Shown: positions 1-7,592, counted from the stretch's first letter. The stretch is DNA of 8,891 nucleotides from Sporichthyaceae bacterium (GCA_013698395.1 JACCUZ010000337.1:1-8891), one strand, 5' to 3'. The notes: generated by a model not told the origin, from the letters alone. Translations and numbers: made by a program.

Positions 1-10
1 CCCCTCACGA

Positions 11-427
11 TCACGGGGATGTGGGGCGGTCGTCGTCGGTGTAGACGGGCATCGAGCGCACGGCCTCGGGCGGAAGGCTGAGTCCGTCCTCGGTGCCGGG
101 GTTGACTGCCAGCCAGAGGTCCTCCGAGGGCCAGTTCGCCCCCAGCTCCGCCGCCGACACCGACACCGCGTCCTCGACGTCGGGAGCGGCTTCGGCCATG
201 GTCGCCTCAGAGGTGAACACCGGCACGTAGGACGTGCCGTCCTGCTCGATGACCGGCAGGTCGATCGAGCCCTCAGCGGTGTCCTCCTCTGCCTGGGTGG
301 AGACCTGCGGCACGACCACGTCGCTGCCGGCGACCGCCCGCATCACGGCCTCGGTGTCACCCGCTGCGATTCCCGCGGCGATGGCGGATTCGACGTGCTG
401 GCTGCTCTCGCGATGGCTCTCGGTCAT
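11..427 (-). CDS. SseB-like small protein of unknown role, downstream of ilvE
   Basis: 138 residues from the ATG at 427. A TTG 33 nt upstream (460) would add MPAGTRGRWRP, which looks like translated leader. The ATG is preceded by GAGGGG, but 13 nt away, so initiation looks weak. The order of elements fits the SseB N-terminal domain proteins common in actinobacteria: a helix with 'AIAAGIAAGDTEAVMRAVAG' (residues 16-35), a strand 'DVVVPQV' (36-42), then 'DLPVIEQDG' (57-64) leading into 'YVPVFTSEATM' (67-77), and a late 'LWLAVNPG' (104-111). The VPVFTS segment is the most typical part. No signal peptide, membrane segment or catalytic motif is visible, and the protein is acidic, so it is probably cytoplasmic. 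It starts 47 nt after ilvE and is likely co-transcribed. No biochemical role can be assigned. The family name comes from a type III secretion protein but implies no secretion here. Family call moderate, gene call good. Confidence 0.72.
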   Translation of the reverse strand: MTESHRESSQHVESAIAAGIAAGDTEAVMRAVAGSDVVVPQVSTQAEEDTAEGSIDLPVIEQDGTSYVPVFTSEATMAEAAPDVEDAVSVSAAELGANWPSEDLWLAVNPGTEDGLSLPPEAVRSMPVYTDDDRPTSP

Positions 428-474
428 GGGCCGCCATCTACCCCTCGTCCCGGCAGGCAACCGGCAGCGCGCTC

Positions 475-1566
475 CTAATCGACCGGGACCATCCAGCCGT
501 GCGGGTCCGGAGCGGTGCCCTGCTGGATGCCGAGCAGCGCGTCGCGCAGCTTCATCGTCACCGCGCCGGGAGCTCCGTCGGCCACCGTAAAGCCACCACC
601 GGCGTGCTTGACCTGCCCCACCGGCGTCACGACGGCCGCCGTGCCGCAGGCGAACACCTCGGCGATGGTGCCGTCCTCACACCCGCGCTGCCACTCGTCC
701 GTGGAGATGCGTCCCTCGACGGTGTCCATGCCCAGGTCCCGACCGAGGGTCAGGATGGAGTCCCGGGTGACGCCGGGCAGCAGCGTGCCCGTCAGGGCCG
801 GCGTGAGCAGCCGCCCATCGGCCATCACGAAGTACAGGTTCATGCCGCCCATCTCCTCGACGAAGCGGTGCTCGATCGCGTCCAGCCAGACCACCTGGTC
901 GCAGCCCTGGTCGGCGGCCTGCGCCTGTGCCACCAGCGACGCCGCGTAGTTGCCGGCGCACTTGGCCTCGCCGGTCCCACCGGGTGCCGCACGGACGTAT
1001 TCCGTCGAGAGCCACACCGACACCGGCCGCACACCGCCGGGGAAGTAGTTGCCCGCCGGCGAACCGAAGAGCAGGTAGCGGTAGGCCAGGGCCGGACGGA
1101 CGCCGAGGAACGGGTCGACCGCGAACTGCAGCGGCCGCAGGTACAGCGACTCCCCCGGCCTGGTCGGGACCCAGTCGCGGTCGGCTCGGACCAGGGCCCG
1201 CACCGAGTCGAGGAACAGCTCGGTCGGCAGCTCGGCCATGGCGAGCCGTCGGGCGGACCGTTGGAAGCGCGCGGCGTTCATCTCGGGCCGGAACAGGGCG
1301 ACCCCGCCACCGGCCTGGTGGTAGGCCTTGAGCCCTTCGAAGATGGCCTGCCCGTAGTGCAGCACCGAAGTGGCCGGCTCCAGGGTGATCGGTGCGTACG
1401 CGGTGAGCTGTGCGTCGTACCACCCGCGGTCTGCTGCGTAGCTGATCGAGACCATGTGGTCGGTGAACACCTGGCCGAACCCGGGATCGGCCAGCAGCCG
1501 GGCCCGGTCCTCCGCGCTGCGCGGTGACGACGACGGGGCCAGCTCGATGGTCAGCTCGCTCGACAT
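475..1566 (-). CDS. ilvE: branched-chain amino acid aminotransferase (class IV PLP enzyme)
   Basis: Transfers the amino group between glutamate and the keto acids of valine, isoleucine and leucine, the last step of all three pathways. With the ATG at 1566 it has 363 residues, close to actinobacterial IlvE. The PLP lysine is K202 in 'GEAKCAGNYAASL'. The class IV signature follows as 'EEMGGMNLYFV...LLTPALTGTLLPGVTR' (about 237-268), then 'EVFACGTAAVVTPVG' (303-317) near the cofactor phosphate. N-terminal 'DPGFGQVFTDHMV' and 'HYGQAIFEGLKAY' are also typical. An alternative ATG at 1590 adds eight residues (MTVRYRQP) and overlaps the leuB stop as ATGA, like other junctions here. I prefer 1566 because MSSELTIELAPSS aligns with the usual IlvE N-terminus as I know it from Streptomyces. 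Neither start has a well-spaced Shine-Dalgarno; GGGGA directly abuts the 1590 ATG, so coupling to leuB translation is plausible. Confidence 0.95.
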   Translation of the reverse strand: MSSELTIELAPSSSPRSAEDRARLLADPGFGQVFTDHMVSISYAADRGWYDAQLTAYAPITLEPATSVLHYGQAIFEGLKAYHQAGGGVALFRPEMNAARFQRSARRLAMAELPTELFLDSVRALVRADRDWVPTRPGESLYLRPLQFAVDPFLGVRPALAYRYLLFGSPAGNYFPGGVRPVSVWLSTEYVRAAPGGTGEAKCAGNYAASLVAQAQAADQGCDQVVWLDAIEHRFVEEMGGMNLYFVMADGRLLTPALTGTLLPGVTRDSILTLGRDLGMDTVEGRISTDEWQRGCEDGTIAEVFACGTAAVVTPVGQVKHAGGGFTVADGAPGAVTMKLRDALLGIQQGTAPDPHGWMVPVD

Positions 1567-1586
1567 GGGTTGACGGTAGCGAACGG

Positions 1587-2639
1587 TCATTCCCCGAGGC
1601 GCGCGAGGACACCCTCGCCGATCTCGCGCGTGGACCGCCGAACGGCCTCACGCTCAGCGAGGTCAGCCGTCACCGCTGCCTCCACGCGGCCGGCCGCCCC
1701 GGGCAGTCCGACGTGTTCTAGCAGCAGGGCCACCGACAGGATCGTCGCGGTCGGGTCGGCGATGCCCCGGCCGGCGATGTCCGGTGCGGACCCATGAACG
1801 GGCTCGAACATGGAGGGGTTGGTGCGGCTGACATCAAGGTTGCCGCTGGCAGCCAGCCCGATGCCACCGGTCACCGCGGCCGCGAGGTCGGTGACGATGT
1901 CACCGAAGAGGTTGTCGGTCACGACGATGTCGAACCGTCCGGGGTCGGTCACCAGGTAGATCACCGCTGCGTCCACGTGCACGTAGTCGGTGGTGACCTC
2001 GGGGTGCTCCTCTCCGACCCGGGCCACCGTGCGGGCCCAGAGGTCACCGGCGTGCACCAGCACGTTGGTCTTGTGCACGAGGGTCAGGTGCCGGCGAGGG
2101 CGCGCCGCGGCCCGCTGGAAGGCGTCGCGGACGACCCGCTCGACGCCGAAAGCCGTGTTGACGCTGACCTCGGTGGCGATCTCATGCGGCCCGCCCCGGC
2201 GCACGACGCCGCCGTTGCCGACGTACGGGCCCTCGGTCCCCTCGCGCACCACGACGAGGTCGATGCTCACGTCGCCCAGCGGCGACGGAACCCCCGGGTA
2301 GAGACGGGCCGGCCTGAGGTTGACGTGGTGGTCAAGCTCGAAGCGCAGCCTGAGCAGCAGGCCGCGTTCGAGCACACCGCTGGGGACAGCCGGGTCCCCC
2401 ACCGCCCCGAGCAGGATCGCGTCGTGGCCGCGCAGCTCCTCGAGGACGCTGTCCGGCAGCGTCTCACCGGTCGCTGTCCAGCGGCGCGCTCCGAGGTCGT
2501 AGTCGGTGGTCTCGAGCTTGACGCCCTCGTCTGCGCAGACGGCCTCGAGGACGCGCAGCCCTTCCGCCACCACCTCCGGACCGATCCCGTCGCCGGGGAC
2601 GACCGCGAGGCGCAGGCCGGTGGGACGCCCGCTCGTCAT
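1587..2639 (-). CDS. leuB: 3-isopropylmalate dehydrogenase
   Basis: Oxidises and decarboxylates 3-isopropylmalate to 2-ketoisocaproate with NAD+, in the leucine branch. 350 residues from the ATG at 2639. Visible: 'VVPGDGIGPEVV' (13-24); substrate arginines R99, R109 ('NLRP') and R132; the 'VREGTEGPYVGNGG' loop with Y139; K190 in 'HKTNVL'; D223 in 'HVDAAV'; the metal-binding 'DNLFGDIVTDLAA' with D247 and D251; and 'HGSAPDIAG' (282-290), whose D287 sits where NAD-preferring family members carry Asp. The EGTEGPY loop replaces the LTGGIYFG of the E. coli type and is the usual actinobacterial form. By motif alone a tartrate or isocitrate dehydrogenase relative is conceivable, but the ilv neighbours settle it. 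A GTG at 2642 is also in frame. The ATG is chosen because GAGGAGG lies 4 nt upstream of it and would nearly touch the GTG. The serA stop and this start share one base (TGATG). Confidence 0.96.
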   Translation of the reverse strand: MTSGRPTGLRLAVVPGDGIGPEVVAEGLRVLEAVCADEGVKLETTDYDLGARRWTATGETLPDSVLEELRGHDAILLGAVGDPAVPSGVLERGLLLRLRFELDHHVNLRPARLYPGVPSPLGDVSIDLVVVREGTEGPYVGNGGVVRRGGPHEIATEVSVNTAFGVERVVRDAFQRAAARPRRHLTLVHKTNVLVHAGDLWARTVARVGEEHPEVTTDYVHVDAAVIYLVTDPGRFDIVVTDNLFGDIVTDLAAAVTGGIGLAASGNLDVSRTNPSMFEPVHGSAPDIAGRGIADPTATILSVALLLEHVGLPGAAGRVEAAVTADLAEREAVRRSTREIGEGVLARLGE

Positions 2640-4234
2640 CACTCCTCCTCGGTCAGGTCGACCTGGCGCGCCGTCTCGGCGCCGATCTCCCGGGCGATGT
2701 CCTCGAGCACGGGCCCGGGAATCGGCCCGTCGACGGTCATGACGACCAGGGCGTGGCCGCCCTTGCGGTCGCGGCTGACCTGCATGCCGGCGATGTTGAC
2801 CCTGGCCTCACCCAGGATCCGGCCGACCGCGCCGACGATGCCCGGCCGGTCCTCGTAGCGGAACACGGCCATGTGGTCGGAGAGCGCCACCTCGATGTCG
2901 AAGCCGTCGACGCCGACCACCTTCTCGGTCTGCCGGGGCCCGGTGAGGGTGCCGGACACCGACACCTGAGTGCCGTCGGCGAGGGTGCCGCGCAGGGTGA
3001 CGAGGTTGCGGTAGTCCGGCGAATCCGGGTCGGTGGTCAGCCGCACACCGACGCCGCGCTCGGCGGCGAGGACGGGAGCGTTGACGTAGGACACCGGGTC
3101 CTCCACGACGTCGGTGAACAGGCCTTTGAGTGCGGCCAGCTCGAGCACCCGGACGTCGTGCGCGGTGATCTCCCCTCTCACCTCGACGTCGAGCTGGCTC
3201 GGCACCGTGCCGGCGAGCGCGGTGAAGAACCGGCCGAGTCGCTCGGCCAGTGGCAGACCGGGGCGCACGTCCTCGGCGATGACCCCGCCCTGGACGTTGA
3301 CAGCGTCGGGCACCAGCTCTCCGGCGAGCGCGAGACGCACCGAACGAGCGACGGAGACCCCGGCCTTCTCCTGAGCCTCGTCCGTGCTCGCGCCGAGGTG
3401 TGGCGTGGCGACCACCTGCTCCAGCTCGAACAGCGGCGAGTCCGTGCACGGCTCGGTGGCGTAGACGTCCACGCCTGCGGCGGCGACCCGACCCTCCTTG
3501 AGGGCGGCGTAGAGCGCTTGCTCGTCGACGATGCCGCCACGCGCGGCGTTGACCAGGATCACCGACGGCTTCACGGTGGCGAGCTGGTCCGCGCCGATCA
3601 GGCCTACCGTCTCGGCCGTCTTCGGCAGGTGCACCGAGATGACGTCGCTGGTGCTAAGCAGCTCGTCGAGGCCGACGAGGCGCACACCCATCTGGGCGGC
3701 GCGGCCGGCGGCGACGAACGGGTCGAAGGCGATGACATTCATGCCGAACGCCGAGAGCCGCTGCGCGACCAGCGCACCGATGCGCCCGAGACCGACGATG
3801 CCAGCGGTCTTCTCGTAGAGCTCCGCCCCGGTGTACTTGCTGCGTCTCCACTCTCCGCGTCGCAGCGCCTCGTTGGCCGGCACGATGTTGCGCGCGGCTG
3901 CGAGCAGCAGGCCAATGGCGAGCTCGGCAGCGCTCACGATGTTGGACTGGGGGGCGTTGACCACCATCACCCCGGCCTTGGTGGCCGACTTCACGTCGAC
4001 GTTGTCCAGGCCCACACCAGCACGGGCGACGACTCGCAGCTGCCGTGCGGCGGCGAGGACCTCGGCGTCGACGGTGGTGGCGCTGCGCACGAGAAGCGCG
4101 TCGGCGCCTGCGACCGCCGCGAGAAGGGCGGCGCGGTCGGTTCCGTCGCAGTGGCGGACCGTGAAGTCGGGCCCGAGGGCGTCGATGGTGGCCGGCGAGA
4201 GCTCCTCGGCGATGAGGACGACGGGCGAGGTCAT
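2639..4234 (-). CDS. serA: D-3-phosphoglycerate dehydrogenase (long form, ASB and ACT domains)
   Basis: Oxidises 3-phosphoglycerate to 3-phosphohydroxypyruvate, the first step of serine synthesis. The 531 residues match the long (type 1) enzyme of actinobacteria. Substrate-binding parts flank a Rossmann domain with 'GIVGLGRIG' (145-153). Catalytic residues are R232 ('NAARGGIVDE'), E261 ('YATEPC') and H279 ('TPHLGAST'). An intervening ASB domain spans about 315-450, and a C-terminal ACT domain about 455-527 ('MAVFRYEDRPGIVGAVGRIL', 'VNIAGMQVSR'). ASB plus ACT is known in this enzyme type to support serine feedback inhibition; here that is inferred. The frame stays open far upstream through ilvC, but the protein starts at ATG 4234 because MTSPVVLIAEE is the family N-terminus. 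The start overlaps the ilvC stop as ATGA and has no clear Shine-Dalgarno, which points to translational coupling. It lies between ilvC and leuB, an arrangement known in actinobacteria. Confidence 0.97.
   Translation of the reverse strand: MTSPVVLIAEELSPATIDALGPDFTVRHCDGTDRAALLAAVAGADALLVRSATTVDAEVLAAARQLRVVARAGVGLDNVDVKSATKAGVMVVNAPQSNIVSAAELAIGLLLAAARNIVPANEALRRGEWRRSKYTGAELYEKTAGIVGLGRIGALVAQRLSAFGMNVIAFDPFVAAGRAAQMGVRLVGLDELLSTSDVISVHLPKTAETVGLIGADQLATVKPSVILVNAARGGIVDEQALYAALKEGRVAAAGVDVYATEPCTDSPLFELEQVVATPHLGASTDEAQEKAGVSVARSVRLALAGELVPDAVNVQGGVIAEDVRPGLPLAERLGRFFTALAGTVPSQLDVEVRGEITAHDVRVLELAALKGLFTDVVEDPVSYVNAPVLAAERGVGVRLTTDPDSPDYRNLVTLRGTLADGTQVSVSGTLTGPRQTEKVVGVDGFDIEVALSDHMAVFRYEDRPGIVGAVGRILGEARVNIAGMQVSRDRKGGHALVVMTVDGPIPGPVLEDIAREIGAETARQVDLTEEE
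2644..2650 (-). promoter_or_regulatory. leuB ribosome binding site inside the end of serA
   Basis: GAGGAGG on the minus strand, 4 nt before the leuB ATG at 2639. It is made from the run of GAG codons that encodes the Glu-Glu-Glu C-terminus of SerA, so one stretch serves both as coding sequence and as Shine-Dalgarno. It decides the leuB start in favour of ATG 2639 over GTG 2642. Confidence 0.75.
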
Positions 4235-5226
4235 TCGTCGCTGATCCAGCTCATCAGCGGACGGAGCTGTCGGCCCGTCTGCTCGACCCGGTGCTCGGTG
4301 TTCTCCTGGTAGGAGCGCTTGTAGTTGGGCAGGCCGTTGTCGTACTCGTCGATCCACTCCTTGGCGAAGGTGCCGTCGGTGATCTCGCCGAGTATCTTGC
4401 GCATCTCCGCCCGGGTCTGCTCGGTGACGATGCGCGGGCCACGGGTGTAGCCGCCGTACTCCGCGGTCTCGGACACCGACCAGTACATCTTCGAGATGCC
4501 GCCCTCGTACATCAGGTCGACGATGAGCTTGACCTCGTGCAGGCACTCGAAGTAGGCGACCTCGGGCTGGTAGCCCGCGTCCACCAGGGTGTCGAAGCCG
4601 GACTTGATGAGCTCGGACAGGCCGCCGCAGAGCACGACCTGCTCGCCGAAGAGGTCGGTCTCCGTCTCCTCGGTGAAGGTGGTCTTGATGGCGCCGGCGC
4701 GGGTCCCGCCGATCCCCTTGGCGTACGAGGTCACGAGGTCCCAGGCACCTCCGGTCGCGTCGTTCTCGACAGCGACCAGCACCGGCACTCCCCGGCCGTC
4801 GACGAACTGTCGGCGCACCAGGTGGCCCGGCCCCTTGGGTGCGACCATGCAGACGTCGACCCCGCCCGGCGGCTTGATGAGCCCGTAGCGGATGTTCAGG
4901 CCGTGGCCGAAGAACAGGGCGTCGCCGTCGATGAGGTTGGGCGCGATCGCGTCGGCGTAGAGGGCCCGCTGCACCGGGTCCGGTGCGAGCACCATGACCA
5001 GGTCGGCCTCCTCGCATGCCTCGTAGGGCGTAACTACCCGCAGCCCCTCGGCGTCGGCGCGTTCCCTGCTCTTCGACCCTTCCGGGAGCCCGACCCGCAC
5101 GTCCACCCCGGAGTCCCGAAGGCTCAGCGCGTGGGCGTGCCCCTGGCTGCCGTATCCGAGCACGGCCACGTTGCGGCCCTGGATGACCGACAGGTCGGCG
5201 TCGTCGTCGTAGTACAGCTCAGCCAC
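4231..5226 (-). CDS. ilvC: ketol-acid reductoisomerase, class I
   Basis: Mg2+-dependent isomerisation plus NADPH reduction of acetolactate or acetohydroxybutyrate to the dihydroxy acid. The 331 residues fit the short class I form. The N-terminal Rossmann domain has 'VLGYGSQGHAHALSL' (22-36), followed by the cofactor-selecting loop 'GLPEGSKS' (46-53), whose serines are typical of NADPH users. Active-site residues seen: H108 in 'FGHGLN', K131 in 'APKGPGH', D191 and E195 in 'TETDLFGEQ', E227 and E231 in 'YFECLHE', and S252 in 'SVSETAEYGGY'. The knotted helical C-terminal domain is complete. The start is GTG at 5226, with an AGAAGGAGA stretch about 10 nt upstream. It follows ilvN after 36 untranslated bases, the longest gap inside the ilvB-leuB block, and I found no convincing promoter there. 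Its stop overlaps the serA start. Confidence 0.98.
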   Translation of the reverse strand: MAELYYDDDADLSVIQGRNVAVLGYGSQGHAHALSLRDSGVDVRVGLPEGSKSRERADAEGLRVVTPYEACEEADLVMVLAPDPVQRALYADAIAPNLIDGDALFFGHGLNIRYGLIKPPGGVDVCMVAPKGPGHLVRRQFVDGRGVPVLVAVENDATGGAWDLVTSYAKGIGGTRAGAIKTTFTEETETDLFGEQVVLCGGLSELIKSGFDTLVDAGYQPEVAYFECLHEVKLIVDLMYEGGISKMYWSVSETAEYGGYTRGPRIVTEQTRAEMRKILGEITDGTFAKEWIDEYDNGLPNYKRSYQENTEHRVEQTGRQLRPLMSWISDE

Positions 5227-5262
5227 TGGTCTCTCGTCTCCTTCTGGAAAGCTCGTCGTCGG

Positions 5263-5799
5263 TCAGGCGGTCACGGGCAGCTTGGACACGGACGGCCGGC
5301 TCGACCGGTCGGTGATGGATCGTGATCCCCGCCCGACCGCCACCACGCCGGACTGGACCAGCTCGCGGACCCCGTAGGGCTCGAGCACCCGCAGGAGCGC
5401 GTCGAGCTTTTCCACGTTGCCGGTTGCCTCGATCGTCACCGCGTCGGGGGCGACGTCGACCACCTTGGCCCGGAACAGCTGCACGGTCTCGAGAACGTGC
5501 GAGCGCGTCGAGCGGTCAGCGGCGACCTTGACCAGCATCAGCTCCCGCTGCACCGACACCGCCGGGTCCATCTCGACGATCTTGAGGACCTCGACGAGCT
5601 TGTTCAGCTGTTTGGTCACCTGCTCCAGTGGCAGCTCCGCCGCGTTGACGACGATCGTCATGCGCGACACGTCGTCGTGCTCGGTCGGGCCTACGGCCAG
5701 CGCGTCGATGTTGAACCCCCGGCGCGAGAACAGACCGGCGATGCGCGCCAGGACTCCGGGCTTGTTCTCGACGAGGACCGACAGCGTGTGCCTGCTCAT
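5263..5799 (-). CDS. ilvN: acetolactate synthase small (regulatory) subunit
   Basis: Regulatory subunit of acetohydroxyacid synthase; it activates IlvB and, in this family, carries the valine feedback site. 178 residues. The N-terminal ACT domain spans about 3-75, with 'SVLVENKPGVLARIAGLFSRR' followed by 'GFNIDALAVGPTE', then 'SRMTIVV'. The C-terminal subunit domain, about 84-158, begins 'QRELMLVKVAAD' and ends at 'GVVAVGRGSRSI'. A Ser/Arg-rich tail of about 17 residues follows and looks unstructured. The start is ATG 5799, overlapping the ilvB stop as ATGA. AGAGG at 5807-5811, 7 nt upstream and inside the last ilvB codons, is a good ribosome binding site. Coupled translation suits the obligate pairing with IlvB. 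The E. coli-type name ilvH is also used for this family. Confidence 0.97.
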   Translation of the reverse strand: MSRHTLSVLVENKPGVLARIAGLFSRRGFNIDALAVGPTEHDDVSRMTIVVNAAELPLEQVTKQLNKLVEVLKIVEMDPAVSVQRELMLVKVAADRSTRSHVLETVQLFRAKVVDVAPDAVTIEATGNVEKLDALLRVLEPYGVRELVQSGVVAVGRGSRSITDRSSRPSVSKLPVTA

Positions 5800-7562
5800 G
5801 AGCGCACCTCTCCGGCCTCGGTGTCCCACTGCGGCGCCATGTCCCGGGCGACCTGGATCTCGTCGTTGCTGGTGCCTGCCGGCACCATCGGCCAGACCAT
5901 CGCGTCCTGGTGCACGGTGAAGTCCACGACGACCGGCTGGTCGTCTATCTCCATCGCCTTGGTGATGGTCGCGTCGACCTCCTCGGCCTTCTCGCAGCGC
6001 AGTCCTACGCAGCCGTAAGCCTCGGCCAGCTTGACGAAGTCCGGGATGCGCCTGGAGTCGAGGTCGGTGTTGGAGTAGCGCTCGTTGTAGAACAGCGTCT
6101 GCCACTGGCGGACCATGCCAAGGGTGCCGTTGTTGATGATCGCCACCTTGATCGGGATGTTGTTGATCGCGCAGGTGGCCAGCTCCTGGTTGGTCATCTG
6201 GAAGCAGCCGTCGCCGTCGATCGCCCAGACCGTGGCTTCCGGGCGACCGGCTTTCGCACCCATCGCCGCCGGCACCGCGTACCCCATCGTTCCCAGCCCG
6301 CCGGAGTTGAGCCAGGTCCCCGGCTTCTCGTAGGAGATGAACTGCGCCGCCCACATCTGGTGCTGCCCCACCCCGGCAACGTAGAGCGCGTCCGGGCCGG
6401 CGATCTGCCCGATCCGCTCGATGACGTACTGAGGGGCCAGGGAACCGTCAGCCGGCCGCTCGTATCCCAGCGGGTAGGTCGCGCGCCAGTGGTGGACCTG
6501 GGCCCACCAGCCCTCGTAGTCCCCGTGGCGTCCGGCGTCGTGCTCGGCCTTCACCGCGAGCACCAGGTCGGCGATGACGTCCCGGCAGTCGCCGACGATC
6601 GGCACGTCGGCCGTGCGGTTCTTGGAGATCTCGGCCGGGTCGATGTCGGCGTGGATGACCTTGGCGTCCGGGGCGAAGCTTGCGAGCTTGCCGGTGACCC
6701 GGTCGTCGAAGCGGGCGCCCAGGGAGATGATGAGGTCGGACTTCTGCAGCGCCGTGACCGCGGCCACAGTTCCGTGCATGCCGGGCATGCCCAGGTGCAG
6801 GTGGTGGCTGTCCGGGAAGGCCCCCCGCGCCATCAGGGTCGTCACCACCGGGATGCCGGTGAGCTCGGCGAGCGTCAGCAGCTCGCCCCAGGCCCGAGCC
6901 TTCAGGACGCCGCCGCCGACGTACAGGACCGGACGCCGGGCCTCGGCCATCATCCGAGCCGCCTCGCGAATCTGCTTGCCGTGCGGCCTTGTCACGGGGT
7001 GGTAGCCCGGAAGGTCAATGGTGGTCGGCCAATGGAAGGTCGTGGCGGCCTGCAGAGCATCCTTCGACACGTCGACAAGCACGGGGCCCGGCCGCCCGGT
7101 GGAGGCGATATGGAACGCCTCGGCGATCGTGCGGGGGATGTCGTCGGGGTCGGTCACGAGGTAGTTGTGCTTGGTGATCGGCATCGTGATGCCGCGGATG
7201 TCCGCTTCCTGGAAGGCGTCGGTGCCGATGGCGGCACTAGGCACCTGGCCGGTGATGGCGACGATCGGCACGCTGTCCATGTAGGCGTCGGCGATGGGGG
7301 TGACGAGGTTGGTCGCCCCGGGTCCGCTGGTGGCCATGCAGACCCCGACCCGGCCCGTCGCCTGCGCGAAGCCTTCGGCCGCGTGACCGGCCCCCTGCTC
7401 GTGGCGCACGAGCACGTGGCGGATCGTCGTGGAGTCCATCAGGGGGTCGTAGAGCGGCAGGATGGCGCCACCCGGGATGCCGAACACGGTGTCGACCCCG
7501 GCAGCCTCCAGTGAGCGGACGAGGCTCTGTGCGCCGCTGAGCTGCTCGGGCTGCACTGTCAT
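5796..7562 (-). CDS. ilvB: acetolactate synthase large (catalytic) subunit
   Basis: Thiamine diphosphate and FAD enzyme joining two pyruvates to acetolactate, or pyruvate and 2-ketobutyrate to acetohydroxybutyrate, the committed step of the ilv pathway. 588 residues. The N-terminal ThDP domain has the cofactor-activating glutamate E55 in 'VRHEQGAGHAAEGFA', then 'TSGPGATNLVT' (78-88) and 'ITGQVPSAAIGTDAFQEADI' (103-122). A central FAD domain (about 190-340) includes 'LGARFDDRVTGK'. The C-terminal domain holds the metal/ThDP motif 'GDG' (450-452) through 'NN' (477-478). 'GMVRQWQTLFY' contains W487, matching the tryptophan of the herbicide-binding channel in plant enzymes. The start is ATG 7562: GAGAGG at 7569-7574 lies 6 nt upstream, and MTVQPEQLSGAQ is the expected N-terminus. 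The frame is open further upstream, but that part would be read from the terminator and leader. Expression is probably set by the attenuator just before it. Confidence 0.98.
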   Translation of the reverse strand: MTVQPEQLSGAQSLVRSLEAAGVDTVFGIPGGAILPLYDPLMDSTTIRHVLVRHEQGAGHAAEGFAQATGRVGVCMATSGPGATNLVTPIADAYMDSVPIVAITGQVPSAAIGTDAFQEADIRGITMPITKHNYLVTDPDDIPRTIAEAFHIASTGRPGPVLVDVSKDALQAATTFHWPTTIDLPGYHPVTRPHGKQIREAARMMAEARRPVLYVGGGVLKARAWGELLTLAELTGIPVVTTLMARGAFPDSHHLHLGMPGMHGTVAAVTALQKSDLIISLGARFDDRVTGKLASFAPDAKVIHADIDPAEISKNRTADVPIVGDCRDVIADLVLAVKAEHDAGRHGDYEGWWAQVHHWRATYPLGYERPADGSLAPQYVIERIGQIAGPDALYVAGVGQHQMWAAQFISYEKPGTWLNSGGLGTMGYAVPAAMGAKAGRPEATVWAIDGDGCFQMTNQELATCAINNIPIKVAIINNGTLGMVRQWQTLFYNERYSNTDLDSRRIPDFVKLAEAYGCVGLRCEKAEEVDATITKAMEIDDQPVVVDFTVHQDAMVWPMVPAGTSNDEIQVARDMAPQWDTEAGEVRS

Positions 7563-7568
7563 CGGGAA

Positions 7569-7574
7569 CCTCTC
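7569..7574 (-). promoter_or_regulatory. ilvB ribosome binding site
   Basis: GAGAGG, 6 nt before the ilvB ATG at 7562. It fixes the start although the frame stays open to 7703. It lies 19 nt beyond the U-run of the upstream terminator, so it is only transcribed when that terminator is read through. Confidence 0.75.
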
Positions 7575-7592
7575 GGGATCGGGTCGGCCAAC

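Noticed and set aside
1..14. Possible start of a next gene (GTG at 14 overlapping the SseB-like stop, or GTG at 8)
   Set aside because: Only a few codons are visible before the window ends, so neither the frame nor a product can be judged.
2753..4312. 519-codon open frame on the plus strand, antisense to serA
   Set aside because: It mirrors a well-supported serA gene; the product is rich in Gly, Asp, His and Arg with no recognisable motif. Long antisense frames are expected in very GC-rich coding DNA. The plus-strand frames opposite ilvE (499-1527), leuB (1794-2858), ilvC (4291-5325) and ilvB (5910-7514) are rejected for the same reason.
4235..5017. Upstream extension of the serA frame through ilvC
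   Set aside because: The extension is Arg/Gly/Pro-rich low-complexity text over ilvC, which is clearly coding in another frame; SerA's family N-terminus begins at ATG 4234.
5227..5262. Promoter or terminator in the ilvN-ilvC gap
   Set aside because: Only 36 bases, with no hairpin plus U-tract and no recognisable -35/-10 pair; it holds the ilvC ribosome binding site.
5800..6354. Upstream extension of the ilvN frame through ilvB
   Set aside because: It overlaps the conserved C-terminal half of IlvB and translates to Arg-rich text; IlvN begins at ATG 5799 with its ACT domain and has a good ribosome binding site.
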